A stretch of DNA of 64,000 nucleotides from Methanoculleus sp. UBA430 (GCF_002506585.1 NZ_DAXW01000016.1:289874-353873); one strand, 5' to 3'. Counted from the first letter of the stretch, positions 52,052-61,848 are shown. Translations and numbers: made by a program. The notes: a model not told the origin generated them from the letters alone.

Positions 52052-53041
52052 TCACTCCCCCCGGCCGGGTACCGCGATCCTCCCGGCGAGGTCCCGGATC
52101 AGGGGTTCGAGCAGGGGGGAGTACCACCCCTTCTCGATATACTGCGGGTAGATGCAGAGCCTCTCCCGGAGTTCGGCGTCTCCGGCCACCAGCCTGAGTT
52201 CGTCGATCTGCGGCCAGGGATGTTCGGGGTTGACGTAGTCGATGGTGAGCGGGGAGACCCCGCCGAGGTCGTTCACGCCGCACCTGACCAGATGGGCAGC
52301 GTCTGCGAGGTTTGGTGGTATCTGCACTGCGACGTCTGCCGGGAGGAGTTCCCGGGCAAGAGAGATCGTCGCGCAGAGTTCACTTGTGCCGGGTACTGCC
52401 GCATCCGCCATCGGTGTCTCCGGCTTCGGGCAGAAGTTCTGGACGATCACCTCCTGGATGTGGCCGAACCGTCGATGGAGGTCCCGGATGACCCGGAGCG
52501 ACTCTTCGCGGTCCTCCATCGTCTCGCCGATCCCGACCAGGATACCGGTCGTAAACGGTATCGAGAGCCTTCCGGCGTTCTCGATCATCTCGATCCGGAT
52601 CGCCGGATCTTTTCCGGGAGAGTCCCTGTGTGCGGCGACGTCTGCGGTCGTCTCGAGCATCAGCCCCATGCTCGCGTTCACCCCGCGGAGCCGGTCGAGT
52701 TCTTCATAGGTAAGGATGCCGGCGTTGGTGTGCGGCAGGAGGCCTCTTCGTACGGCCGCAAGCGAGAGGTCGTAGACGTAGTCGAGGATATTCGCGTAGC
52801 CGAGTTTTCCGAGCAGGGGAGTAAAACCGGGCATCGCGCCCGGCCGCTCCCCGAAGGTGAAGAGCGCCTCCGTGCAACCGATGGCTGCGCTCGCGTCCAG
52901 GGTCCGGATCGCCTCACCGGGAGGCATGATGCACCCCTCCTGCACCGGGGTCCGAAAACAGCAGTAGCCGCAACGGTTCGCGCAGACCGTTGTCAGGGGG
53001 AGAAATGCGTTCCTCGAAAAGGTGATCACGCGGCGGTGCAT
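52052..53041 (-). CDS. cofG: FO synthase subunit 1 (7,8-didemethyl-8-hydroxy-5-deazariboflavin synthase)
   Basis: A 329-residue radical SAM enzyme with the cluster motif CANRCGYCCF (C-x3-C-x2-C), then FTFGERPG, ILDYVYDLSLAAVRRGLLPHTNAG, TTGILVGIGET and VQNFCPKPETPM. Together with CofH it builds the deazaflavin FO of coenzyme F420. ATG 53041 matches the family N-terminus (VITFSRNAFLPLTTVCANRCGYC); no ribosome binding site is visible. It is divergent from cofC. Confidence 0.95.
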   Translation of the reverse strand: MHRRVITFSRNAFLPLTTVCANRCGYCCFRTPVQEGCIMPPGEAIRTLDASAAIGCTEALFTFGERPGAMPGFTPLLGKLGYANILDYVYDLSLAAVRRGLLPHTNAGILTYEELDRLRGVNASMGLMLETTADVAAHRDSPGKDPAIRIEMIENAGRLSIPFTTGILVGIGETMEDREESLRVIRDLHRRFGHIQEVIVQNFCPKPETPMADAAVPGTSELCATISLARELLPADVAVQIPPNLADAAHLVRCGVNDLGGVSPLTIDYVNPEHPWPQIDELRLVAGDAELRERLCIYPQYIEKGWYSPLLEPLIRDLAGRIAVPGRGE

Positions 53042-53271
53042 GGGTATATGTCGGCACTTCCGCACATGAACCTTCGGGAGAGGGTCGCGCGGAACGGGCA
53101 ATCCGGCCGGAGCCTCGCCGGATCTCTCGCGGCTGCCAGCGCGTATTCTTTCGCGCGGACGGGCGTTGCTGACAGCCGCGAGGGATGCTGCTGGTACATA
53201 CGGCGGGCCGGGTTCTCCGGCGCGCAACCGTAACGATGCCTTTTTGATACTGCCCCGACAACCGTTTCACG

Positions 53272-53919
53272 ATGTACTTCCACGCGCTCATTCCCTTTAA
53301 GCCCACGAACCCCAAGACGCGCCTCTCCTGCATCCTCAACCAGGAGGAGCGGGAGGCGTTCGCCCGGGCGATGCTTGAAGACGTGATCGCCTCCGTGCTG
53401 AAGTCCGGGTGCAGCGCCACCCTGCTCTGCACCCACCCCTTCAAGCACGAGAACGCGCTCATTGCCGTCAGGAAGGAGCCGCTGAACGAGGCGATCAACT
53501 GGGCGCTCGGGCAGTTCCACTGCCCGGCGCTCCTCATCATGGCCGACCTTCCCCTGGTGACGGCCGGGGATATCCAGCGGCTGATCCGCACCGAGAAGGA
53601 TATGTCCATCGTGCCCGGCCGGGGCGGCGGGACGAACGTCATCTTCTTGAAGAAGCCGAAGTGCTTCCACGCCGACTTCTACGGCGCAAGTTTCCTCGAC
53701 CACCTGCGGGTTGCAGAGGAGTGCGGCTTCTCCGTCGATGTGATCGACTCGTTTCGGATGTCGACCGACATCGACGAGAAGGAAGACCTGGTTGAGATCC
53801 TCATTCACGGAAAAGGGAAGAAGAGCAGGGAGTTCCTGGAGAACTCAGGATTTTCTCTTGTTATCGACGAGAAGGGCCGGGTCGGTGTGGAGCGCGACGC
53901 CCATAAAGAGACACTCTGA
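53272..53919 (+). CDS. cofC: 2-phospho-L-lactate guanylyltransferase
   Basis: A 215-residue nucleotidyltransferase: HALIPFKPTNPKTRLSCILNQEEREAFARAML is the archaeal CofC N-terminus, followed by LLIMADLPLVTAGDI (metal site) and PGRGGGTNVIFL. It activates 2-phospholactate for F420 side-chain assembly. The last 75 bases overlap the end of cofE on the other strand. Confidence 0.95.
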   Translation: MYFHALIPFKPTNPKTRLSCILNQEEREAFARAMLEDVIASVLKSGCSATLLCTHPFKHENALIAVRKEPLNEAINWALGQFHCPALLIMADLPLVTAGDIQRLIRTEKDMSIVPGRGGGTNVIFLKKPKCFHADFYGASFLDHLRVAEECGFSVDVIDSFRMSTDIDEKEDLVEILIHGKGKKSREFLENSGFSLVIDEKGRVGVERDAHKETL

Positions 53920-54651
53920 AGCGTCGATGGTGGCGACTCCGGTGTAGTCGCCGACGGGAAGCCCGATCCCCCGCACCACCGCCGCGGGGACGCACTCTCC
54001 CGCCTCTCCCATCACGAGTTCTGCGGCCGATGCGATACAGTCCGCCACCGCCCGCTTGGTCACCTCGAGCTCGCGCCCGAAGAGATCGCTTTTCCCGCGC
54101 TCGTCAAGAACCGAGGGAATGCCTGAACACCCAATGGCAACCCCGCTGCACCCAAGACGCATCGCGTGCGTCCGCGAGTCGATAACGATGACGCCGACGT
54201 CCACTCCCGACCGCTCTCTAATCGTTGCGCGTATCCCCTGCGCGGACGCATCCGGGTCGGCGGGGAGGAGGACGACGGAGCCGGGCGGAGCGTTGGAGGC
54301 GTCGATCCCCGCGTTCGGGAGGAGCGTTCCGTTCTTCATGCAGAGCAGGAACCCGGGAATGCCCCCGACAACCCGGTCGCTCTCCCGGAGCACCACCTCG
54401 ACGAGGTGGGGGTCCATCCGGTAGTCTTCAGCGAGCCGGAGCGCTTCTGCTGAGGGCTCGATCTCGGCCAGTCGTGCGACCCGCCCTTCGGCGGTGGCCA
54501 CGGCGGACTCCGCAACGACCACGATGTCCCCCGCCTGAACCCCCCGGGACTCCGAGCGTTCGGCGGCTGCAAGGATGTGGGTCGCCATATCGTCACCGGT
54601 CCGAACCAGGGGTGTCGCAAGGCCGTAAACGTGAAATGATGGTGTTGTCAT
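53845..54651 (-). CDS. cofE: Coenzyme F420-0:L-glutamate ligase
   Basis: A 268-residue protein: FHVYGLATPLVRTGDDMATHI, GDIVVVAESAVATAEGR, ASNAPPGSVVLLPADPDASAQGIR and VDVGVIVIDSRTHAMRLGCSGVAIG are CofE hallmarks. It adds glutamates to F420-0 with GTP. It overlaps folP by four bases at its start and cofC by 75 bases at its end. Confidence 0.95.
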   Translation of the reverse strand: MTTPSFHVYGLATPLVRTGDDMATHILAAAERSESRGVQAGDIVVVAESAVATAEGRVARLAEIEPSAEALRLAEDYRMDPHLVEVVLRESDRVVGGIPGFLLCMKNGTLLPNAGIDASNAPPGSVVLLPADPDASAQGIRATIRERSGVDVGVIVIDSRTHAMRLGCSGVAIGCSGIPSVLDERGKSDLFGRELEVTKRAVADCIASAAELVMGEAGECVPAAVVRGIGLPVGDYTGVATIDASECLFMGVALHTDPALLVDNKRKS

Positions 54652-55457
54652 GCTATCCTTATCTTCTCGTAAACCCGAAGGAGGTCGGCGGTCTCCCTGA
54701 CATCGTGGCTCCGCACGACGGCTGCTCCCTCTCTTACCAGCGCCATCGTGAGCGCGAGCGTACCGGCGAGCCGCCCTTCGGGCTCTCTTTCAAGCAGATC
54801 CCCGATGAACGTCTTCCGCGATATCGCGGCGAGCACCGGGCGTTCGAAGGCCGAGAACGCCCCGAAGTTCCGACAGAGTTCCCAGTCGTCCTCGCTCGTC
54901 CGCTCCGGGACCCATCTCCCGACTGCTGGATCGAGGACGTATTCATCGATCCCGTAGCGCGCGCACCGCGCTATAACCGCCTCGAGCGCCGAGAGCGTAG
55001 CGGCAAGACCGACGGCATCGCCGGGCTCCTTGAAACTCGCCATCGCAAAGACCGGCAGCCCGGAGTCGGCGATCGCCCGCGCATACCGCTCGTCGGCAAG
55101 GCCGGAGATGTCGTTCACCGCATGGATGTCGTGGCGGAGGCAGACGTCGAGCACTTCAGGGTGCCGGGTATCCACCGATAGGGTGATCCCGGTCCCGTCA
55201 AACTCGGCGAGTGCCGCATCCACCCGTTCCGCCTCTTCGGCGACGGTTATGGGAAGCGTGCCCGGGGCCGTACTCCGCGCCCCGATATCGATCATATCGG
55301 CGCCCGCTTTACGCATGGCAAGGGCGCGATCGTAGAGCCTCCCGGTCGGGGTGTAGGAGCCCCGGTAGAACGATTCGGGGCTGCAGTTGATGACACCCAT
55401 CAGGCGAACCGGGGCGCCGCCCCCGATCCGGAGGCGGTTTACCGTACAGTGCCGCAT
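54648..55457 (-). CDS. folP: Dihydropteroate synthase-like protein
   Basis: A 269-residue TIM-barrel protein with the DHPS motifs MGVINCSPESFYRGS, MIDIGARSTAPGT, LSVDTRHPEVLDVCLRHDIHAVNDISG and AISRKTFIGDLLEREPEGRLAGTLA. Some archaeal homologues act in methanopterin synthesis, so folate versus methanopterin cannot be decided here. The adjacent folD and glyA favour folate-linked one-carbon metabolism. Overlaps folD by 19 bases and cofE by four. Confidence 0.85.
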   Translation of the reverse strand: MRHCTVNRLRIGGGAPVRLMGVINCSPESFYRGSYTPTGRLYDRALAMRKAGADMIDIGARSTAPGTLPITVAEEAERVDAALAEFDGTGITLSVDTRHPEVLDVCLRHDIHAVNDISGLADERYARAIADSGLPVFAMASFKEPGDAVGLAATLSALEAVIARCARYGIDEYVLDPAVGRWVPERTSEDDWELCRNFGAFSAFERPVLAAISRKTFIGDLLEREPEGRLAGTLALTMALVREGAAVVRSHDVRETADLLRVYEKIRIA

Positions 55458-56284
55458 GTTCGTAACTTGGCCGCCAGAAAGGTGTTCTCCATCAGGGTTG
55501 CGATCGTCATGGGGCCGACGCCGCCGGGGACCGGGGTTATCGCTCCCGCCCGGTCGCGCACCGCCTCAAAATCGACGTCGCCGTGGAGTTTGCCCTGCTC
55601 GTCGTAGTTGATGCCGACATCGATGACCGTCGCCCCGGCCTTGATCATATCCGTTCCGACAAATTTCAACTTTCCAATCGCGCTGACAAGGATATCGGCG
55701 TTTCTCATCTCGTCCTCAAGGTTCCTTGTCTTCGAGTGGCAGATGGTGACGGTTGCGTCGGCGTTCAGGAGCAGGGCGGCCATGGGCCTGCCCACATCGA
55801 TGCTCCGGCCGACGACGACCGCCCGCTTTCCTGCGATCGGGATCTTGTACTCGTCGAGAATCGTCATGATTCCCTGCGGGGTGCAGGGGGCAAAGACCGG
55901 GGTTCCGGCGAGAAGCCTTCCGAGGTTGCAGGGGTGGAATCCGTCCACGTCTTTGCCGGGTGCGACCGCATTGATCACCCGGGTGGTGTCTACCCCGGAG
56001 GGAAGCGGCAGCTGGACCAGGATGCCGTCGATCTCCGGGTCGTTGTTGAGGCGCGTGACCGTCTCAAGCACCCGCTCGGTGGAGGCGTCCTCCGGGAGTT
56101 CGATGCCGACGGACCCGATACCGACGCGCTCGCACGCCCGGTGCTTCATGCGGACGTAGAGTTTCGACCCCGGGTCTTCGCCCACGATGATGGTTGCGAG
56201 GCGCGGGTAGAGCCGGGACTCTTCTATCTCCTCCTTGAGGATCTCGAGCCTCTTCTCCGAGACTGCTTTACCGTCGAGTATCAT
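55439..56284 (-). CDS. folD: Methylene-tetrahydrofolate dehydrogenase / methenyl cyclohydrolase
   Basis: A 281-residue bifunctional enzyme: YVRMKHRACERVGIGSVG with the catalytic lysine region, GILVQLPLPSGVD, KDVDGFHP, APCTPQGIM, GKRAVVVGRSIDVGRPMAALLLNADATVT, and PVPGGVGPMTIATLMENT. It makes 10-formyl-THF for purine and other synthesis. It overlaps glyA by four bases. Most methanogens use tetrahydromethanopterin, so a folD-glyA pair is notable. Confidence 0.95.
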   Translation of the reverse strand: MILDGKAVSEKRLEILKEEIEESRLYPRLATIIVGEDPGSKLYVRMKHRACERVGIGSVGIELPEDASTERVLETVTRLNNDPEIDGILVQLPLPSGVDTTRVINAVAPGKDVDGFHPCNLGRLLAGTPVFAPCTPQGIMTILDEYKIPIAGKRAVVVGRSIDVGRPMAALLLNADATVTICHSKTRNLEDEMRNADILVSAIGKLKFVGTDMIKAGATVIDVGINYDEQGKLHGDVDFEAVRDRAGAITPVPGGVGPMTIATLMENTFLAAKLRTCGTVR

Positions 56285-57552
56285 GCTACTTCAGGGTGGA
56301 GGGGATACTTGCTCGCAAGGGCAATAACCTCTTCCCTCACTTCGGTAATCGCCTTCTTCGAGGTCTTGTCTCTCGCGATATCCTTTACGACCCGGCCGAT
56401 CCAGTGACCGATCTGCTTCATCTCCTCCTCTTTCATGCCGCGGGAGGTGACGGCCGGCGTGCCGATCCTGAGACCGCTCGTCACGAAGGGGCTGAGTTGT
56501 TCGCGGGGGATGGTGTTCTTGTTCACGGTGATGCCCGCCTCGCCGAGCGCGACCTCGGCCGCAAGACCCGTGAGGTGCTCGCCGTTCGCCGAGACTCCAG
56601 TCAGGTCGAGGAGGATCAGGTGGTTGTCGGTGCCGCCGGAGACGAGGTCGAGCCCTTCCTGGTCGAGGACCTCGGCCATCGTGCGTGCGTTCTTGACGAC
56701 CTGTCTGCAGTAGTCCTTATACGCGGGGGTCAGCGCCTCCTTGAAGCAGACCGCCTTCGCGGCGATGGTGTGCATCAGGGGGCCGCCCTGCATGCCGGGG
56801 AAGATGGACTTGTCGATGGCGGCAGCATCCTCTTTGCTGCACATGATGGCGCCGCCGCGGGGGCCGCGCAGGGTCTTATGCGTCGTCGTCGTCACGATGT
56901 CGACGACCCCGACCGGGGAGTTGTGGTATCCGGTTGCACAGAGCCCGGCGATGTGGGCGATGTCGGCCATGCACCTTGCGCCGACGGTATCGGCGACCTC
57001 CTGGAACGCCTTAAAGTCGATCTCGCGCGGGTAGGCGCTCGCACCGCAGACGATCATCTGTGGCTTGACGATCCGGGCCATCTCCTCGATAGCCGCGTAG
57101 TCGAGTGTCTCCGTCTCGTGGTCGACACCGTAGTGGAAGATGGAGTACCAGCGTCCGGTGATGTTGACCGGCGAGCCGTGGGAGAGGTGGCCGCCCTGGG
57201 TGAGGCTCTGGCTCATGATCTTGTCTTTGTAGCCGAGGTAGGCGAAGTAGACCGCCTGGTTTGCCTGGCTCCCCGAGTGCGGCTGGACGTTCGCGTGCTC
57301 CGCCCCGAAGAGTTCGCACATCCGGTCGCGCGCCAGGTTCTCCACGACGTCATGGAACTCGCAACCTCCGTAGTAACGTTTGCCGGGGTAGCCCTCGGCG
57401 TACTTATTGGTCATGATAGAACCCATCGCCTCGAGAACTGCAATGCTTACGACGTTCTCGGAGGCGATCAGTTCCAACCCGTTGACCTGACGCAGGCGCT
57501 CTTTCTCGATGAGGCCCGCGACTTCTGGATCGAAGTTTGCCAGATGAGACAT
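56281..57552 (-). CDS. glyA: Serine hydroxymethyltransferase
   Basis: A 423-residue PLP enzyme: NGLELIASENVVSIAVLEAMGSIMTNKYAEGYPGKRYYGGCE, the PLP lysine in VTTTTHKTLRGPRGG, and MQGGPLMHTIAAKAV. Length is normal. ATG 57552 gives the family N-terminus SHLANFDPEVAGLIEKE; an upstream ATG at 57597 is possible. It transfers the serine hydroxymethyl group to a pterin. It is the promoter-proximal gene of the glyA-folD-folP-cofE unit. Confidence 0.95.
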   Translation of the reverse strand: MSHLANFDPEVAGLIEKERLRQVNGLELIASENVVSIAVLEAMGSIMTNKYAEGYPGKRYYGGCEFHDVVENLARDRMCELFGAEHANVQPHSGSQANQAVYFAYLGYKDKIMSQSLTQGGHLSHGSPVNITGRWYSIFHYGVDHETETLDYAAIEEMARIVKPQMIVCGASAYPREIDFKAFQEVADTVGARCMADIAHIAGLCATGYHNSPVGVVDIVTTTTHKTLRGPRGGAIMCSKEDAAAIDKSIFPGMQGGPLMHTIAAKAVCFKEALTPAYKDYCRQVVKNARTMAEVLDQEGLDLVSGGTDNHLILLDLTGVSANGEHLTGLAAEVALGEAGITVNKNTIPREQLSPFVTSGLRIGTPAVTSRGMKEEEMKQIGHWIGRVVKDIARDKTSKKAITEVREEVIALASKYPLHPEVA

Positions 57553-57741
57553 GCAGAAATGGGTTGCCCCGACGAGGTAATATGCTTTCTTTTGCATGAT
57601 CTATTCGTGACGGGTGCTTATCCGGCAGCCGCTGATTATTCCTCTCTTGCATCCCGGATAAAATGTAATAGTTCTTCTTTTCGAGAGATCCATAGTAATA
57701 TTATTACGTAATTATTATCAAGGATTAATTCGAGGGAGACA

Positions 57742-58386
57742 ATGGCTCAGAAGGATGCGAGGATACGGTTCCTGGAGCGAGAACTCGCGGAGCGCGAGAA
57801 GGAGATGGAGACGATGAAGGTCTATGACCAGCCGCCGGTATCGGAGGCGGTGGGAAGAGAGCATCCGGAGGCAGAGGAAGAGCGCCTGCAGGCCCTGGAA
57901 CGGAAGGTGCGGGATCTCGAGGCCCTGGTGAAAGGCCTGATGGAAGAGGTCCTGGATCTCAAATCCGTGGCGATGAAACTCTCCCGGGAGACGGAAGAGC
58001 GCCGGAGGAGGCCGGTGGCGGCCGAAGAGAGAAAGGCCGCGACCACGCTTCGGGCGGAGCCTCGCGCCGGTGCCGAACCTGCGGCACCGTCGCCTACCGC
58101 GGCACCCCGCACACCCGCGCGCCCGGTGGAGAAGCAGCCGGAGGCGCCCGCCCCCGATGTCGGGGAGATGGATCTCATCATGCAGAACGACGGGACACTG
58201 AAGCCGGAACCGAGGCGGTCCTCGGAGTACATCGTTGCCAGCGCCCGGTTCGGGAACGCCCCGGTGAAGGGCCGGGGGAAAGGGGGCAAAACGTCCGAAC
58301 GGACACTCTTCGTGGAACAGAAGAAGCGTTCCGTTGACGATGTCATCCAGGCTGAAGAGGATGATACGGTCGACCTTGAGCGGTAG
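57742..58386 (+). CDS. Coiled-coil protein encoded upstream of smc
   Basis: A 214-residue charged protein. Residues 1-95 are strongly coiled-coil (RFLERELAEREKEMETMK, then RLQALERKVRDLEALVKGLMEEVLDLKSVAMKL). Residues 100-145 are an Ala/Pro-rich linker, and the last 70 residues form a conserved-looking tail (DLIMQNDGTLKPEPRRSSEYIVASARFGNAPVKGRGKGGKTSERTLFVEQ). Only 18 bases separate it from smc. A role as an SMC-associated factor is inferred from position only. Confidence 0.65.
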   Translation: MAQKDARIRFLERELAEREKEMETMKVYDQPPVSEAVGREHPEAEEERLQALERKVRDLEALVKGLMEEVLDLKSVAMKLSRETEERRRRPVAAEERKAATTLRAEPRAGAEPAAPSPTAAPRTPARPVEKQPEAPAPDVGEMDLIMQNDGTLKPEPRRSSEYIVASARFGNAPVKGRGKGGKTSERTLFVEQKKRSVDDVIQAEEDDTVDLER

Positions 58387-58404
58387 TGAAAGGGAGCCTG
58401 ATCC

Positions 58405-61400
58405 TTGTACATTACGCAGCTTGAGATCGACAACTTCAAGTCTTTCGCAAGAAAGACTAAAATTCCTTTTTTCGAAGGATTCACCGTCGTCTCAGGCCCG
58501 AATGGTTCCGGGAAGAGCAATATCATCGACAGTATCCTCTTCGTCCTGGCCCTCTCGGGGGCACGGGGGCTGCGAGCCGAGAAGCTGACCGACCTGATCA
58601 ACGTCAACTCCGGGAAGAACACCGCCGAGGTGACGATCACGCTTTCGGACGGCACGACGATACGCCGCCGGATCAAGCGGACGCCGGCGGGATACTACAG
58701 TTACAACTACTTAAACAACCGCCTCTGTAAGCAGGGCGAGGTCGTCGAGTTCCTTGCGAAACTCGGGATCAAACCGGAGGGCTATAACGTCGTGATGCAG
58801 GGCGATATCACCCGCATCATGGAGATGAGCGACGGCGAACGGCGCAAAATCATCGATGAGATCGCGGGTGTCGCCGAGTTCGACCATAAGCGCGAACAGG
58901 CGTTCTCGGAACTCGAGGTGGTGCGGGAACGGATCGAGCGCGAAGAGATCCTTCTCTCGGAACTGGTGGCAAGGCTTGATGCGCTCCAGCACGAGCGTGA
59001 GCAGGCGGTGGAGTACCGGCGGCTGCAGGGAGAACTGGAACGCCTCGAACAGTGCCGGGGTGCGGCGCTCGTCCGGCAGAAGGAGCAGGAGATCAGCACC
59101 CTTCACGACCTGATGCTCGACCACCAGGCGACGATGAGCCGCATCGCCGGCGAGGCCGAGGCTCTCGGCACAAGCCTTGAAGCGGCACGCGGGCGCCAGC
59201 GTGCGGCCGAGGAAGAGATCAACCAGAAGAGCGGTCCCGAGTATCTTGAACTCGTCGGACGGCTCGAGGAGGCGCGGGGCGGGATCAAGGTCGGCGAGAA
59301 AACCATCGAGCGGCTGAACGCCGACCGGAACGAGAACCTCGAGGCGGTCCAGCGGGTCTACATGGACAACCGGCGTGCCGAGGCCAGGGTCGAGGAGTGT
59401 GCCGCGCAGATCCGCACCCTCTCGATCGACCGGGCGAATCTCGCCATGGAACTTTCGACGCAGCACGAGCGATTGAAGACGGTCGAAGCGCGCATAACGA
59501 GCGAGAGTAAGGAGGTCGAAGGGATAAAGGACCAGCTCTTCGCCCGGATGCAGGACCTCGAGGGCAGAAAAGAACTCCGGGCGAAGATTCTCCACGAACA
59601 GGATATCCTCATCGAGAAGAGCCGGATGCGAACGTCGGAGCGGGAACGCCTGGATGCGCGTATCCACCAGATCGTGGAGGAACTGGAGAACAAGCAGGCC
59701 CAGGTCACGGATTACTCCTCCTGCATGGCCGACTGCGAGGTGGAGAAGCGCCGGATCGAGCGCGAACTCTCCGAGGCCGAGAGTACGCTCTTTGCACGGC
59801 GCTCAGCCCTTGACCGGTTGAAGAAGGAGATCCGGGAGAACGAGCAGAGCCTGATGCGCCTTGAAGCGCAGCAGCAGGCGCAGGGCGATGCCGGCGGGAG
59901 AGCGATGGACGCTGTCCTTGGCATGGAGGGTGTCCACGGCACCGTTGCGCAACTCGGGCGGGCGCCGCAGGAGTATGCGACCGCGCTCGATGTGGCGGCG
60001 ATGGGCCGGCTCCGCTGGGTGGTCGTCGATACCGATGCGGTGGCATCGGATGCTATCCGCTACTTGAAGGAGAACCGTCTCGGGCGGGTCACGTTCCTGC
60101 CGCTCAACAAACTCCGCCCCCTTATCCTCTCGCCGCTCGAGGCGGACCCGGGCGTCGTCGGCTACGCGGTCGACCTGCTCGAGTTCGATCCGGCGTTCGA
60201 CCGCGCGTTCCGGGTCGTCTTCGGCGCGACGGTGGTGGTGGATACCCTTGAGCGGGCGCGGCGGATGATGGGCCGCTACAAGATGGTCACGCTTGACGGG
60301 GACTTTGTCGAGAAGAGCGGCGCTATGACCGGGGGCTCTCAGGGGAAGAAGGTCCGCGGGTTCGGTGTGGCGGTCGACGACGAGATCATGCGGGTCCGCG
60401 CGACGCTTGCCGGTCTCGAAGCCGAGGCGGGGGAGATAGAAGCGTCTATCGGCCGCCTTGCTGTGGCTGCAGAGGCGAAACGGGCGGAGCGGAGTGCGGT
60501 CGACGAACAGGTTGCCCGCTACCGCATGCTTGTCGAGGAGTTCCGGAAGCGCACCGAGGTGCTTGCGGGGGAAAGACAGACCCTCGAAGCGACCCTGGAG
60601 GAGATGCTCGAGGGTGCGAAGACCGGCGGTGAGGAACTTGCGCGGCTTGAAGTGGACCTCGAGCGGACCGCCGGGGAGATCGCGCGACTCTCGGTAGAGG
60701 TTGACGACCTGAAGAAGAAACTCGATGACACCGAGATTCCTGCTCTCACCGAGCAGTATGAGGGTTATCGCAAGTCTGTGGAGGATATTGAGCGCCGGCT
60801 CCGGAATAAGGACGCCGATATCACCGATGCCAAACGCGAGCGGCAGCACTTCGCGAACCGCGCAGAAGAACTCGCCCTCGAGCGGAGCCGCCTCGAGGCG
60901 AAGAACCAGGAGATCGATGCCGAGATCGCTGCTGCGAAGGAGCAGATCGAGCACCAGCGCCGCCTGATCGTTGTGCTCGAGGCGCGACAGAAGGAGTTTT
61001 CCGACGAACTGGCCGATCTTCACGCAGAGCGGGACCGCATCCTCGGTGAGATCCGGGTGCTGGACCAGCAGGCTCTTGAACTCTCGGGCGCGATGGAGCG
61101 GGCCAGGATGCAGATCGACGCCCTCACGGAGCGGGAACACTCGCTGCTCGCGGAACTCGGGGCGCTCCGGGAGCAGGCTGGCGATGCGGAGACCGATCTG
61201 GATCTCCCTGCCATCGATGCGGGGATTGCTGAGGCTGAGCGGGCGTTGAAAAAGATCGGCGCGGTAAACATGCTCGCGATTGAGGAGTGCGACCGGGTCG
61301 GTGCGCGTGTTGAGGAGCGGACCGCAAAGAAGGAGGTCCTCTCCCGGGAGCGGACACTGCTTCTCGACCGGATAGAGCGGTACGAGAAGATGAAGTACGA

Positions 61401-61848
61401 TGCCTTCATGACCGCGTTTGGCGCGATAGATACGAACTTCCGGGAGATCTTCGCGCGGCTGACCGACGGGAGCGGCAGGCTGGTCCTCGAGAATGAGGAG
61501 GACCCGTTTGCCGGCGGCATGACGTTTGCGGTGCAGCCGCGCGACAAGAAAGTCCACCTCCTCTCTTCGCTCTCCGGGGGCGAGAAGTCGCTCACCACGC
61601 TTGCGTTCATCTTCGCTATCCAGCAGTATATGCCCGCGCCGTTCTACGCGCTGGATGAGGTGGATATGTTCCTGGATGGGAACAATGTCGGCAGGATTGC
61701 TGCCATGATCAGCGATCTCACCGGGAACGCGCAGTCGATCATCGTCTCGCTCAGGAAGCCGATGATCGAGCGCGCCGACCGCATTGTGGGCGTGACGATC
61801 CGCGCGGACAAGAGCACCTACGTGACCGGTGTGCAGAACAATGGATGA
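58405..61848 (+). CDS. smc: Chromosome segregation protein SMC
   Basis: A 1147-residue SMC ATPase starting at TTG 58405 behind GGGAG. Walker A is GPNGSGKSN (residues 31-39). Two long coiled coils flank a hinge (about 500-650, GMEGVHGTVAQLGRAPQEYATALDVAAMGRL through GAMTGGSQGKKVRGFG). The C-terminal head has the signature LSGGEKSLTTLAF and Walker B FYALDEVDMFLDGNN. Length is standard. It organises and segregates the chromosome. It overlaps scpA by eight bases. Confidence 0.97.
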   Translation: MYITQLEIDNFKSFARKTKIPFFEGFTVVSGPNGSGKSNIIDSILFVLALSGARGLRAEKLTDLINVNSGKNTAEVTITLSDGTTIRRRIKRTPAGYYSYNYLNNRLCKQGEVVEFLAKLGIKPEGYNVVMQGDITRIMEMSDGERRKIIDEIAGVAEFDHKREQAFSELEVVRERIEREEILLSELVARLDALQHEREQAVEYRRLQGELERLEQCRGAALVRQKEQEISTLHDLMLDHQATMSRIAGEAEALGTSLEAARGRQRAAEEEINQKSGPEYLELVGRLEEARGGIKVGEKTIERLNADRNENLEAVQRVYMDNRRAEARVEECAAQIRTLSIDRANLAMELSTQHERLKTVEARITSESKEVEGIKDQLFARMQDLEGRKELRAKILHEQDILIEKSRMRTSERERLDARIHQIVEELENKQAQVTDYSSCMADCEVEKRRIERELSEAESTLFARRSALDRLKKEIRENEQSLMRLEAQQQAQGDAGGRAMDAVLGMEGVHGTVAQLGRAPQEYATALDVAAMGRLRWVVVDTDAVASDAIRYLKENRLGRVTFLPLNKLRPLILSPLEADPGVVGYAVDLLEFDPAFDRAFRVVFGATVVVDTLERARRMMGRYKMVTLDGDFVEKSGAMTGGSQGKKVRGFGVAVDDEIMRVRATLAGLEAEAGEIEASIGRLAVAAEAKRAERSAVDEQVARYRMLVEEFRKRTEVLAGERQTLEATLEEMLEGAKTGGEELARLEVDLERTAGEIARLSVEVDDLKKKLDDTEIPALTEQYEGYRKSVEDIERRLRNKDADITDAKRERQHFANRAEELALERSRLEAKNQEIDAEIAAAKEQIEHQRRLIVVLEARQKEFSDELADLHAERDRILGEIRVLDQQALELSGAMERARMQIDALTEREHSLLAELGALREQAGDAETDLDLPAIDAGIAEAERALKKIGAVNMLAIEECDRVGARVEERTAKKEVLSRERTLLLDRIERYEKMKYDAFMTAFGAIDTNFREIFARLTDGSGRLVLENEEDPFAGGMTFAVQPRDKKVHLLSSLSGGEKSLTTLAFIFAIQQYMPAPFYALDEVDMFLDGNNVGRIAAMISDLTGNAQSIIVSLRKPMIERADRIVGVTIRADKSTYVTGVQNNG

